DNA from: JAXMHB01 sp046346965
GTDB taxonomy: Bacteria; Pseudomonadota; Gammaproteobacteria; Xanthomonadales; SZUA-5
DNA length: 64,000 nucleotides
Reading direction: 5' to 3'
NCBI GenBank assembly: GCA_046346965.1
Contig: JAXMHB010000008.1
Coordinates: 124,001-188,000, forward strand
Shown here one piece after another: positions 8,976 through 18,292 of the stretch. Below the pieces are notes generated by a model. It saw nothing but the letters and a program-made list of their open reading frames with translations. It was not told the DNA's origin and did no database searches. The position numbers and the translations under genes were made by a program. Each line of letters opens with the position of its first letter. Position 1 is the stretch's first letter.

Positions 8976-11900
8976 TCACAGGCCTTCCAGGCGCACCACC
9001 GGCTCCGACACCGTCTCGATCGCCACCGGGCCACGGCGCCAGTGCTGCGGCTGGGCGGGATCGTAGACATCGACGTTTACGGTCGCCGCCTGCGCCTCGA
9101 AGCGGAAATCGACACGGCCGCCGTCGACGCTGGTGGTGGCTTGCGCCGGGCAATCCGGGCAGAAGCCGCGGTAGCTCTGCATGGCGAGCGACTCCACCGC
9201 CTCATTGCGACCGCTGCCGAGCACCCAGCGCGGCTGGCGATTGCCGTCGTAGAAGTAGGCGATGGCCACGCGCAGGCTGCCGGCCGCATGCACCGTCAGG
9301 CCCCAGCCCGGCTCGCTGCGCTGATACCAGGTGCCGGTGCGCTCGGGATTGGCCGGCGCGCTGCCGGCGAGCAGCGACTGCATCCCCTCGCTGCCGCTCC
9401 GGCTGCCGAGACGCCACTGCATCGTCGCCTGGGCGGCGTCGCTGAACTGCAGGCGAATCTCGCCCACCACCGTGCCCACCGCCGTGCCGGTGGCGGGATT
9501 CCAGGTGTAGCGATTGAGCTCGGCGACCCAGGGATTGGCGCGCGGCGCCGCGCCCTGGTACCACACCGGCGTGCCGTCATCGGCATAGGTGTACCAGGTG
9601 ACGAACTGGGTATTGCCGGCATGCTGCAGATCGAGCCCATGTCCGCTGCGCTGCGGGTTGTACCAGAGCCCCGGCGTCGCCTTCAGCGTGGTCGACGCCG
9701 CATCCGCGGGATTGCTGCCCTGCTTGAGCTCCAAGGCGTTGGCCATGCCGTCGCCATCGCGGTCGATACCAAGGCGCGTGCCCAGCCCGCGCGACACCAG
9801 CGTCCAGGTCTGCGCCTGCGTCGCGCTGGCGCGCCCCTGCAGCGTGGCCACCGGCAAGGCCTCGCTGCCATCGGAGGGCAGGAAGCGATCGGTCGCCGCA
9901 TCCAGGACGTAACTCAGCTCGCCGGCGGCGACGATCAGGTCGACCCGGCCGGCGCGCGCGAGCGCCAGCATCTCGGCCGCGCGCGCGGGCGCCGCACCGG
10001 TCAGCGTCAGCTGCGCGCCGACGGCGGCATGGGCGTCCTTGGACTGCGGCGCCGGCGCGCCAAGCAGCGGGTTGGCGTTGCCGAAATCCGAGCCGGAGAA
10101 GGCCAGCATCAGCGCGATCAGATCGGCCACATCCTGGTCGTTCTGGACATTGAAGGTGCGCGCCGACAGGAACTTGGCGAGCGAATCGACCGAACCGTCG
10201 TGCAAAAAGCCAAAGCCGGCGACGTTGTCGGTCTGGCTCATCTCGAAGCCGACTTTCTCGTACTGGTTGCGCAGATGCGGCACCTTGATCGACACATTGG
10301 TCGACCCATCGGTGCTGACGATGCCGAGATGATTCTCACCCATCGGCCCCAGCGGCATGATGCTGCCCCCCACCGACACACCTAGCACACCGAGGAACAA
10401 GGGCCCGTTGACCGCCATGCCGGTCGGCAGCGTATGGCAACTGGCGCACTGGAAGGGCGAATCGAGCAGACCCTGGGTGTACAGCGTCAGCCCGCGCTGC
10501 GGGTTGCCGCTGCCGAGCGGCAGGCCCTGCATGGCAAAGCGGCCGCTGGTGTAGTGGCCGGGGAGCGCGATCTGGCTGGGCAGCGTGTTGTCAAAGTTGC
10601 GAAAGGGATTGGGTGGAAAGCTGATCGTCGCCAGATGGCGCTTGAAGGCCAGCATCTCGCTGGCGGACAGCTCGGTGTCGTCGCCCAACAGCCCGACGAA
10701 AGCCGGGTTGAAGGCCTCGATGCCGGCACGATCGCCGCGCCAGTGCAGCGGCTCGTGGCCGATGATGTCCTGCAGCGTCTGCGTGGTCATCGGGCCTTTC
10801 ATCGCGTGATAGTCGGTGCAGGCCGGCAGCCCGCGCGTGGTCACGCAGTTCTGGTCGAAGCGTTGCAGCGGCGCCGACGGGTCACCGAGGTCCCAGGCCA
10901 AACGATCCATGCGCGCATCGACATGGCAGGACGCGCACGAGGCCTGACCGAGGCCTGAGGTGCGATGGGTGTCGTACAGCAACGGCCGCCCCTCGCGGAT
11001 CGCCGCTGGCAGCGGATTGAACACCGGCACGCGCGCGGTTTCGACGCCGCGCTGGCTGTCGACCTGCGACAGCGACACCTCGAAGTGATTCCACACGTAC
11101 AGGCGGCCGCGCGGCTCATCCAGCGCCAGCGCCACCGGGCCCTGACCGACGCTGATCGGCTCGCCGCGGCGCGCGCCGCTGGCATCGATGGGCAGCACGT
11201 TGTTGGAGCCGAGGCCCGCCACCCAGCCGCGCTGACCGTCGCTGCTGTAGACCAGCGCGCGCGGATCGCCGATCGAGCGATTGCGCTCGCTCTGCGGCAC
11301 GCTGCGCTGGCGGTAATCGAGGTGCGAGTTGAGGTCGACGACCTGCTGGCTGCCGCCGACCGCCGGATTCACCCGCGCAAGCTCGACGCGCACGAAATCG
11401 CTGCGCACATTGGGCTCGTAGCGGATCTGGTTGCGCGCATCGGTGCCGACCAGCCCCAACTCGCCGCTGGCCGGATTCACTGCCAGCGCCATGCCGATGT
11501 TCATCAAGCCGGTGATGTAGCGCACCGACAGCGTCGCCGTGTCGATCACCGCAATGTCGCGATCGGCCAGATCCCAGCCCACGCGCCGCCCCGAGGCGGG
11601 CGCCAGCGCACCGGAGACGAAGTCGCTCCAGTCGCCCGTGTTGTCGTCGCGCCAGCGCCGATTCTCATCGCGGCGGACGATCAAACCCACCGCCGGCGGC
11701 GGCGCCGTCGGGTTGACCGGCGGTTCGAAGCTGGTTCCGCGGTTAGGCGGCGGGTTGCGACCGGCGTACGGCCCGCGCGCGTCGCTGACCACATTCGGCA
11801 GTCCTGCATTGATGCCGACCAGCCCGCCGGCCAGCACCGTGGTGGCGTTGCCCGATTCGAAGATCGCCGCGTAGACGCTGCGGCCATCGGCACTGACCGC

Positions 11901-12383
11901 GAGCGCGCGCGGGTCCTCGGCCTGGATCGCCACCGTTTGCGGCGGGCGGCTCAGATCGTCGAGCGCGTACACCAGCACCTGATTGGCCTGCGAGCAGCTG
12001 ACAAAAGCGCGCTGACCGGCAAACACGACATCATAGGGCTCGTCGGCGGTGGCCAGCGTGGCGCGCACGCGCCGGGTGCCGAGGTCGATGATGCTGATCG
12101 AGTCCGAAATGTGGTTGACCACCCACAGCTCGCCATTGCCGCGAAAGCGCACCGACACCGGGTCCACGCCGACCAGCACATGGCCCACCGGCAGCGGCAC
12201 ATCCCCGGTCACATCAAAGAGTTGCACGCGCTGGTCGGCGGTATGGGCGAGCGCCAGCAGACTGCGATCGGGGCTCAGATCGAGGGCGTGCAGCGGCGGA
12301 TTCTCGAAATTCACATACGGCAGATCGGCTGCCGCGAGGCTGCCCGACAGGCAACAGGCCAGTGCCGCCCAGATCTTGCGCAT
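8976..12383 (-). CDS. Secreted beta-propeller c-type cytochrome with repeated C-terminal domain
   Basis: A 1135-aa exported protein with a signal peptide ending near residue 19. Residues about 30-460 form YVTN/NHL-type propeller blades (ALDLSPDRSLLALAH, ALAVSADGRSVYAA). Two haem-binding CASCH motifs follow at 483-487 and 646-650, typical of di-haem peroxidase or MauG-like oxidases. A Ca-binding style DRDGDGMANALE sits near 885. The last 230 residues contain two copies of a domain with pattern GxWYxxxxxGxGLxxxxAG...YxxDGxPxW (GLWYNPQRSGHGLDLQ; GTWYQRSEPGWGLTVH). A strong GGGGAG ribosome site precedes the ATG. Likely a periplasmic or cell-surface redox protein; the substrate cannot be told from the sequence. 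No maturation genes are nearby. Confidence 0.82.
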   Translation of the reverse strand: MRKIWAALACCLSGSLAAADLPYVNFENPPLHALDLSPDRSLLALAHTADQRVQLFDVTGDVPLPVGHVLVGVDPVSVRFRGNGELWVVNHISDSISIIDLGTRRVRATLATADEPYDVVFAGQRAFVSCSQANQVLVYALDDLSRPPQTVAIQAEDPRALAVSADGRSVYAAIFESGNATTVLAGGLVGINAGLPNVVSDARGPYAGRNPPPNRGTSFEPPVNPTAPPPAVGLIVRRDENRRWRDDNTGDWSDFVSGALAPASGRRVGWDLADRDIAVIDTATLSVRYITGLMNIGMALAVNPASGELGLVGTDARNQIRYEPNVRSDFVRVELARVNPAVGGSQQVVDLNSHLDYRQRSVPQSERNRSIGDPRALVYSSDGQRGWVAGLGSNNVLPIDASGARRGEPISVGQGPVALALDEPRGRLYVWNHFEVSLSQVDSQRGVETARVPVFNPLPAAIREGRPLLYDTHRTSGLGQASCASCHVDARMDRLAWDLGDPSAPLQRFDQNCVTTRGLPACTDYHAMKGPMTTQTLQDIIGHEPLHWRGDRAGIEAFNPAFVGLLGDDTELSASEMLAFKRHLATISFPPNPFRNFDNTLPSQIALPGHYTSGRFAMQGLPLGSGNPQRGLTLYTQGLLDSPFQCASCHTLPTGMAVNGPLFLGVLGVSVGGSIMPLGPMGENHLGIVSTDGSTNVSIKVPHLRNQYEKVGFEMSQTDNVAGFGFLHDGSVDSLAKFLSARTFNVQNDQDVADLIALMLAFSGSDFGNANPLLGAPAPQSKDAHAAVGAQLTLTGAAPARAAEMLALARAGRVDLIVAAGELSYVLDAATDRFLPSDGSEALPVATLQGRASATQAQTWTLVSRGLGTRLGIDRDGDGMANALELKQGSNPADAASTTLKATPGLWYNPQRSGHGLDLQHAGNTQFVTWYTYADDGTPVWYQGAAPRANPWVAELNRYTWNPATGTAVGTVVGEIRLQFSDAAQATMQWRLGSRSGSEGMQSLLAGSAPANPERTGTWYQRSEPGWGLTVHAAGSLRVAIAYFYDGNRQPRWVLGSGRNEAVESLAMQSYRGFCPDCPAQATTSVDGGRVDFRFEAQAATVNVDVYDPAQPQHWRRGPVAIETVSEPVVRLEGL

Positions 12384-12470
12384 CCCGCTCCCCCCGCGAG
12401 CCTCGGTCCGCCGAGGATAGGCCAGCCACCACCTGCGCGACAGGCGGGCGCGGCGGCGCTAGCCATCGTT

Positions 12471-12670
12471 CAACAGCAGCGCCGCAGGAGCGGCGCTCTC
12501 CAAAGCGCGGTCTCTGCAGCGCTCGCGCTTCGACTCGTCAACAGCAGCGCCGCAGTAGCGGCGCCCTCCAAAGCGCGGTCTCGCCAGCGCTCGCGCTTCG
12601 ACTCGTCAACAGCAGCGCCGAAGGAGCGGCGCCCTCCAAAGCGCGGTCTCTCCAGCGCTCGCGCCTTCGC
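12471..12670. repeat. Three tandem copies of a 68-bp palindrome-containing repeat
   Basis: Copies start at 12471, 12539 and 12607, exactly 68 bp apart, and differ at only a few positions; the third diverges after about 60 bp. Each unit opens with caacagcagcgccg and contains two inverted repeats: agcgccgc-agga-gcggcgct and agcgcg...cgcgct. The spacing and internal stems resemble REP/BIME-type elements, not CRISPR, because there are no unique spacers. Confidence 0.85.
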
Positions 12671-12695
12671 GTGCCCTCGTGCCCTCGTGCCCTCG
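12671..12695. repeat. Short run of the octamer CCTCGTGC
   Basis: Two full copies and two partial copies of CCTCGTGC (reverse complement GCACGAGG) directly abut the third 68-bp repeat. The same octamer, on the other strand, forms the ten-copy array at 48136-48220. Confidence 0.8.
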
Positions 12696-12787
12696 ATCCG
12701 GCCCGTCGGCATAGCCGCCGGGCGCTCGCTGCGGCGCGCAGCGGTGCTGCGCAATCGCCGCAGCTCTCCCCTCGTGCACTCATGCGC

Positions 12788-14059
12788 TTAGGTGGCCTCG
12801 ACCTTGCGCATCGGGTTGTTCGGGTGCGTGGTCCAGTTGCGATAGCTGCCGTCGTCTACGCGCTCCATCGTGATGCAGCCGTCCACCGGACATACGTGCA
12901 TGCACAGATTGCAGCCCACGCATTCCTCGTCGATCACCTCGAAGTGGCGCGCGCCGTTCTTCTCGCGGGTGATCGCCTGGTGCGAGGTGTCTTCGCAGGC
13001 GATGTGGCAGAGGCCGCATTTGACGCATTTGTCCTGGTCGATGCGCGCCTTGATGTCGTAGTTCATGTTGAGGAACTGCCAGTCGGTGACGTTGGGCACC
13101 GCCTTGCCGACAAAGTCCTCCAGGCGCGCGTAGCCCTTCTGGTCCATCCAGTTCTGCAGGCCGTCGATCATGTCGCTGACGATGCGGAAGCCGTAATGCA
13201 TGGCGGCGGTGCAGACCTGCACGGTGCCGCAGCCCAGCGCCATGAACTCGGCCGCATCGCGCCAGGTGCCGATACCGCCGATGCCGCTGATCGGCTTGCC
13301 GCGCGTGGCCGGGTCGCGCGCGATCTCGGCCACCATGTTGAGCGCGATCGGGCGCACCGCCGGTCCGCAGTAGCCGCCGTGGGTGCCTTTGCCGTCGACG
13401 GTGGGCGTCGGCGCCATCAGATCGAGGTCCACCGAGGTGATCGAGTTGATCGTGTTGATCAGCGAGACCGCATCGGCGCCACCGCGGAAGGCGGCACGAG
13501 CGGAGGTGCGGATATCGGTGATGTTCGGCGTCAGCTTGACGATGCAAGGCAGCCGCGAGTGCTGCTTGACCCAGCGCGCGACCATCTCCACGTACTCAGG
13601 CACCTGACCTACCGCCGAGCCCATGCCGCGCTCGCTCATGCCGTGCGGGCAGCCGAAGTTCAGTTCCACCGCATCGGCGCCGGTGTCTTCCACCATCGGC
13701 AGGATCGACCTCCACGAGGCTTCGTCGCAGGGCACCATCAGCGAGACCACCATCGCGCGATCCGGCCACAGGCGCTTGATCTCGGCGATCTCTTTCAGGT
13801 TGACCGCCAGCGGGCGATCGGTGATCAGCTCGATGTTGTTCAAGCCGGCGATGCGCCGCTCACCCAGGCGCACTGCGCCATAGCGCGAGCTGACGTTGAC
13901 CACTGGCGGATCCAGGCCGAGCGTCTTCCAGACCACGCCGCCCCAGCCGGCCTCGAAGGCGCGATTGACGTTGTAGGCCTTGTCGGTGGGCGGCGCCGAG
14001 GCCAGCCAGAAGGGATTCGGGGAACGCACCCCGAGGAAGTTGGAACTGATATCGGCCAT
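12788..14059 (-). CDS. preA: NAD-dependent dihydropyrimidine dehydrogenase subunit PreA
   Basis: A 423-aa FMN and iron-sulfur subunit that, with PreT, reduces uracil and thymine to dihydropyrimidines. The N-terminal barrel is the dihydroorotate-dehydrogenase type (FWLASAPPTDKAYNVNRAF, VELNFGCPHGMSERGMG, GIGGIGTW). The C-terminal 90 residues carry two 4Fe-4S ferredoxin motifs (CVKCGLCHIAC and CVGCNLCMHVCP). The start at 14059 has GGAGGG 9 nt upstream; the frame continues to 14554 but only antisense to the neighbouring gene. PreT is not in the window. Together with hydA at 3.0 kb this suggests reductive pyrimidine breakdown. Confidence 0.94.
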   Translation of the reverse strand: MADISSNFLGVRSPNPFWLASAPPTDKAYNVNRAFEAGWGGVVWKTLGLDPPVVNVSSRYGAVRLGERRIAGLNNIELITDRPLAVNLKEIAEIKRLWPDRAMVVSLMVPCDEASWRSILPMVEDTGADAVELNFGCPHGMSERGMGSAVGQVPEYVEMVARWVKQHSRLPCIVKLTPNITDIRTSARAAFRGGADAVSLINTINSITSVDLDLMAPTPTVDGKGTHGGYCGPAVRPIALNMVAEIARDPATRGKPISGIGGIGTWRDAAEFMALGCGTVQVCTAAMHYGFRIVSDMIDGLQNWMDQKGYARLEDFVGKAVPNVTDWQFLNMNYDIKARIDQDKCVKCGLCHIACEDTSHQAITREKNGARHFEVIDEECVGCNLCMHVCPVDGCITMERVDDGSYRNWTTHPNNPMRKVEAT

Positions 14060-14258
14060 CGGGGCACCCTCCGTGTACACCGTGCAGACACTACACCGGC
14101 AATCGCGGCGCGTGCAGCCCGGCCGCGCACGCTGCTGCACAGCCCCTGCACGCTGACGCACAGCGCAGGACCCGTGGCGCAGGCAGACTGCAGCCGTCGG
14201 TGGTTGACCGCCAGCAGCCAGCGGCGCGAGTCTGCGTCTGCCTCGGGGAGAGTGCGCC

Positions 14259-17200
14259 ATGTTCGATCGCTGCCGCGCCGCTGTGCGCGGGCTCAGTCTG
14301 CTGTGGGTGCTGTGTTGCGGCGATCCACTCCGCGCCAGTGAGCGTGGGGCGCCGCTGGTGCAGGTGTACGACCTGCAGGAAACGGTGGGCTCGGCCGGTT
14401 TGGCCACTGAGCTGCTGCCTTTGCCGGATGGCCGTTTGTTCATCGCCACACTGGGTGGCCCGGTGATCCACGACGGCGTGCGCTGGCAGGTACTGAACCA
14501 TCCGCGCCGATTGGGTGGCTTCAGCGAGATGACGCGTACGCCGGATGGCCGCATCTACGCCGGCTTCAATGGCGATCTCGGCTATTGGTCGGAGGAAGTG
14601 CGCGGACGCTGGAGCTGGCACAGCGTGCTCGATCAGCTGCCGGTATCGGCCCGTCAGACCGACGCCATGCGCGGTATCGCCAGCCAGGACGACGGTCGCA
14701 TCCTGTGGTTCCTGACGCAAACCCGGCTGATCCGCATGCCGGTGGGCGGCGAGGTCAGCGTGCTTGGTGCCGAGCAGCCCTTCACCGGCGGTTGGCTGGT
14801 CGGCGCGGATTTTTGGGTGCAGGACGCCAGCGGCCGCCTCGCACGCGCGCCGGCGCAAGGTGCCCTGACGCTGAGCGCCGTGCCGGGAGCCGCCGAGGCG
14901 CTTGGCACCGATGCCAACGGCCGCGGCTATTTCGTGCGGCACATCGTCCATAGCGGCGCGGAGTGGCGTCTGCTGCTGACCGACGCACGCATCCTGCGCT
15001 ATCGCGAGGGCCAGTTCTCCGACTGGCCACACGCCGCCGTCGACATCCTGCGACGCCAGCGCGTGCTCAGCTTCGCCGAGCTCCACAACGGCCACTGGGT
15101 AATCGGCAGCACCGGCCATGGCCCGGTGGTGCTGGACGCGGACGGACGACTGCTCGATCAGTACGACGCCCAGGACGGTGTGCCGGTGCGCGCCACCTAC
15201 GGCTTTTACGAGGACCATCAGGGCGGCGTCTGGCTGGCGCAGGAGCGCTCGCTGGTGCGCATCGATCTGGCCAGCGGACTGACGCAGTTGGGCGAGGCGC
15301 AGGGGCTGCCGGTAGGCGCCGAGACCCTGCGTCGCATCGACGGCGTGTTGTACGCCATCGGTGGCAACTATCTGTATCGACTGCAGCCGGGGCAGGACTC
15401 TGCGCCCGCCCACTTCGAGCGTATCGATGGCGAGGTACTGCGCTCGGTGCTGGATGTCGCACCGGCGGCGGACGGGTTGCTGGTGGTCAGCGCCGGCTTG
15501 CATCGCCACCGCGACGGCGTCACCAAGGAAATCCTCCCGCTCGCCACCACCACCAGCCTGAGCGCATCCACGCAGGTGCCCGGCCGCTATTGGTTGGGGC
15601 ATCAAAAGGGACTGCATCGGGTCGACCTCGACGCCGCCGGCCAGCCGGTGGCGACGCCGATGCCGGTGCCGTGGCCGGTCTGGCAGGCGGTGGAGAGCGA
15701 TGCCCAGACGCTGTGGCTGGCGGATCGAGCGGGTCATCTGGCGCGGATGACGCTGAGCGATCCGCCGCAGCTGCGCGAGTACCGAGAGGCCGACGGCCTG
15801 CCCGGCGGCACCGTGAAGATCTATCCGCGACGCGCCGGCGGCGTCTGGCTGGCGACGCTGGGCGGCGTGATGGTGCACGATCCGCACAGCGATCGCCTGC
15901 GCAAGGCCGAAGGTCTGCCGCCAGAAATGCTCAGCGGGCGCATCTTTGCGCTGCTGGAGGACAACGAGGGCAATCTGTGGGCGCGCGGCGATGATCTGAA
16001 CGCCGTCGCCTGGCGCCGCGGGGATCAGTACGTCCTCGATCAGACGCTGCTGCACGGCGTCAGCATACGCCCGACCAGTTACGCCTTCCTGCGCGAGGGT
16101 TCGATCGTCTGGGTGGCGCGCTCGAATGGCCTGTTGCGCATCGATCTCGATGCCCGTCAGGCGCCGCCGCCGGCGCGCCCGCCCTATCTCAGCGAAATCC
16201 GCACCGGCCCCGAGCTGATCCGCACAGCGCCGACGGATCTGCGTCAGTTGACCTTTGAACAGCGCGATCTGCAGCTGCGCTTCGGCGCCGCCGATCTGCA
16301 CCGCAGCGAGGCGCTGGTGTTCCGCTCGCAACTGCACGGCTACGACGCCGACTTTGCCCCCTGGAGTGGGCTGGCCGAGCGCAGCTATACCAATCTGCCC
16401 AGCGGCGACTATCAGTTCGAGCTGCAGGTGCAGGACAGCTACGGGCGCAGCAGCAGCGCGCCGCCGCTGGCGATCCACATCGCGCCGCCCTGGTATCGCA
16501 GCCCGCTGGCCTACGCCGGCTGGCTCGCTCTGGCCGTGCTGCTGCTGTGGGCCGCCGCCGCGCTCGGCGCACGCCGGCGCCAGCGCGGGCTGCTGCAACG
16601 CCAGCGCGCGCTGGAGCAGGAAGTCAGCCTGCGCACCCAGGAGATCGCCGGACAGAACGAGACGCTGCGGACGCAGGCCGAGGCGCTGGCGACGCAGGCG
16701 CGCCAGCTGGCAGAGGTGGACCAGCTGAAGACGCGTTTCTTCGTCAACGTCGGCCATGAGTTCCGCACGCCGCTGACGCTGGTGATGGGGCCGCTGGACG
16801 ATGTGCTGCGGGATCCCGGCATGCGCTTGCATGCGCGAGCGCGCGATCTGCTGGAACTGGCGCAGCGCAACGCGCGTCGGGTGCTCGATCTGGTGGTCGA
16901 GCTGCTCGACGTCCACAAGCTGGAGCACGGTCAGCTGCCGCTGCAGCGTGTGCCGGTGGATCTCGCGCGCTGGCTGCCGCGCCAGTTGGACGAGCAGCAG
17001 GCGCTGATCGAACGCCACGGCCACCAGCTGTCGGTCGAAATAGCCCCGGGGCCGCTGGTCGCCAGCATCGATGCCCTGCAGCTGGCGCGGGTGGTGGGCA
17101 ATCTGCTCAGCAACGCGGCCAAATACATGCGCCGCGGTGGCGAGATCCGCGTCTGCCTGGATCGCGACGGCGAGCACGCGCGCTTGCGCGTCAGCGATGC

Positions 17201-18254
17201 CGGTCGCGGCATCAGCGCCGCCGCCTTGCCGCATGTATTCGACCGCTTCTACCGGGCCGATGAGGGCGATGGCGGCGGCGGCCACGGCGTGGGCCTGGCG
17301 CTGGCGCGCGAGATCGTCGAGCGCCACGGCGGCAGCATCCGCGCCGAGAGCACCCTGGGCGTCGGCAGTTGCTTCGAGGTGCAGTTGGCGCTGGTGGCCG
17401 ACCCGCCGGTGCCGCTGCCGGCGCCGCTGGATCCGGCCGCCGCGGAGCCAGTATCCGACGCCGCACCGACCGAGGCGCGCGCGCGTCCGCGGGTGCTGGT
17501 GGTCGATGACCATGCCGATCTGCGCCTGCGCCTGCGCCAACTGATGGCGACCCAGTACGAGGTGATCGAAGCCGAGGACGGGCCCGGCGCTCTGCAGGCG
17601 GCCTGCGCACAGCTGCCGGATGTGGTGGTGGCCGATGTGATGATGCCGGGCTTCGACGGCGTGGAGCTGGCGCGACGCCTGCGCGCCGATCCGGAGACCG
17701 CGGCCATCGGCATCCTGCTGCTGACCGCCAAGGCCGGCGCCGAGCATGCCGTGGTCGGACTGCAGGCCGGCGCCGACGACTATCTGGCCAAGCCTTTCGA
17801 TGCCGGCGAACTGCTGGCGCGGGTGGAAGCGCTGCTGGCACAGATGCGCCGGCTGCAGGCACGGCTGGCACGGCAGGGCCAGCAGGAACTGCCGAGCGCG
17901 CCGGTCATCGATCGCCAGGAGGCCCGTTGGCGCGAACGCCTGGACCAGGTGATCAGCGCGCAGCTGTCCGATCCCGAGTTCAACGTGGAGGCGCTGGCGC
18001 AGGCCATGCACCTCGATCGCTCAGCGCTGTTTCGGCGCCTCAAGCAGATGGGTGAGCTGGCGCCGGCCGACCTGCTGCGTGAGCGCCGGCTGCTGCGGGC
18101 GCAGGACTTGCTGCGGCGTGGCGAGGGCAGCGTCACCGAGATCGCCTTTGCCGTCGGCTTCGACAATCTGTCCAGCTTCACGCGCGCCTTCCGGACGCGC
18201 TTCGCCTGTGCGCCATCCAGTCTGCTGCCCGGCGTGCGTCAGGCCGCACGCTGA
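14259..18254 (+). CDS. Hybrid sensor histidine kinase / AraC-type response regulator (HTCS-like)
   Basis: A 1331-aa one-protein two-component system. In order: signal peptide (1-27), a two-component-type beta-propeller sensor (about 30-640), a Y_Y_Y domain (about 650-745), one transmembrane helix (about 750-770), a coiled linker, HisKA with phospho-His833 in NVGHEFRTPLT, HATPase (DAGRGIS, GHGVGLALA), a receiver with Asp1126 in ADVMMPGFDG, and a C-terminal AraC helix-turn-helix (about 1220-1325). The layout is that of the hybrid systems that control polysaccharide use in Bacteroidetes. It is divergent from preA with a 199-bp gap, but no glycan genes are adjacent. The ATG has GGAGAG 7 nt upstream. 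Confidence 0.93.
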   Translation: MFDRCRAAVRGLSLLWVLCCGDPLRASERGAPLVQVYDLQETVGSAGLATELLPLPDGRLFIATLGGPVIHDGVRWQVLNHPRRLGGFSEMTRTPDGRIYAGFNGDLGYWSEEVRGRWSWHSVLDQLPVSARQTDAMRGIASQDDGRILWFLTQTRLIRMPVGGEVSVLGAEQPFTGGWLVGADFWVQDASGRLARAPAQGALTLSAVPGAAEALGTDANGRGYFVRHIVHSGAEWRLLLTDARILRYREGQFSDWPHAAVDILRRQRVLSFAELHNGHWVIGSTGHGPVVLDADGRLLDQYDAQDGVPVRATYGFYEDHQGGVWLAQERSLVRIDLASGLTQLGEAQGLPVGAETLRRIDGVLYAIGGNYLYRLQPGQDSAPAHFERIDGEVLRSVLDVAPAADGLLVVSAGLHRHRDGVTKEILPLATTTSLSASTQVPGRYWLGHQKGLHRVDLDAAGQPVATPMPVPWPVWQAVESDAQTLWLADRAGHLARMTLSDPPQLREYREADGLPGGTVKIYPRRAGGVWLATLGGVMVHDPHSDRLRKAEGLPPEMLSGRIFALLEDNEGNLWARGDDLNAVAWRRGDQYVLDQTLLHGVSIRPTSYAFLREGSIVWVARSNGLLRIDLDARQAPPPARPPYLSEIRTGPELIRTAPTDLRQLTFEQRDLQLRFGAADLHRSEALVFRSQLHGYDADFAPWSGLAERSYTNLPSGDYQFELQVQDSYGRSSSAPPLAIHIAPPWYRSPLAYAGWLALAVLLLWAAAALGARRRQRGLLQRQRALEQEVSLRTQEIAGQNETLRTQAEALATQARQLAEVDQLKTRFFVNVGHEFRTPLTLVMGPLDDVLRDPGMRLHARARDLLELAQRNARRVLDLVVELLDVHKLEHGQLPLQRVPVDLARWLPRQLDEQQALIERHGHQLSVEIAPGPLVASIDALQLARVVGNLLSNAAKYMRRGGEIRVCLDRDGEHARLRVSDAGRGISAAALPHVFDRFYRADEGDGGGGHGVGLALAREIVERHGGSIRAESTLGVGSCFEVQLALVADPPVPLPAPLDPAAAEPVSDAAPTEARARPRVLVVDDHADLRLRLRQLMATQYEVIEAEDGPGALQAACAQLPDVVVADVMMPGFDGVELARRLRADPETAAIGILLLTAKAGAEHAVVGLQAGADDYLAKPFDAGELLARVEALLAQMRRLQARLARQGQQELPSAPVIDRQEARWRERLDQVISAQLSDPEFNVEALAQAMHLDRSALFRRLKQMGELAPADLLRERRLLRAQDLLRRGEGSVTEIAFAVGFDNLSSFTRAFRTRFACAPSSLLPGVRQAAR

Positions 18255-18257
18255 GCT

Positions 18258-18280
18258 ACCCGGCGGCGGCGCCGCCGGGT
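18258..18280. terminator. GC-rich hairpin between convergent genes
   Basis: acccggcggc-ggc-gccgccgggt forms a 10-bp perfect stem 3 nt after the hybrid-kinase stop and 13 bp before the DUF4340 stop on the other strand. It probably ends both transcripts. Confidence 0.6.
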
Positions 18281-18292
18281 TGCTGCGCCTGC

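Larger units (their letters stand above)
12384..12787. other. Repeat-filled intergenic region upstream of the cytochrome gene
   Basis: This 404-bp gap holds no supported gene; open frames in it are produced by the repeats listed separately (68-bp units at 12471-12670 and an octamer remnant at 12671-12695). The cytochrome promoter must lie in 12384-12470. Confidence 0.6.

Noticed and set aside
12471..12670. Possible CRISPR array
   Set aside because: Copies are contiguous with no unique spacers, and no cas genes are near.
14091..18011. A 1306-codon open frame on the minus strand
   Set aside because: It is fully antisense to the hybrid kinase, which has clear domains, and is rich in Arg/Gln/His without known motifs. 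Third-position GC in the real gene keeps this frame open.
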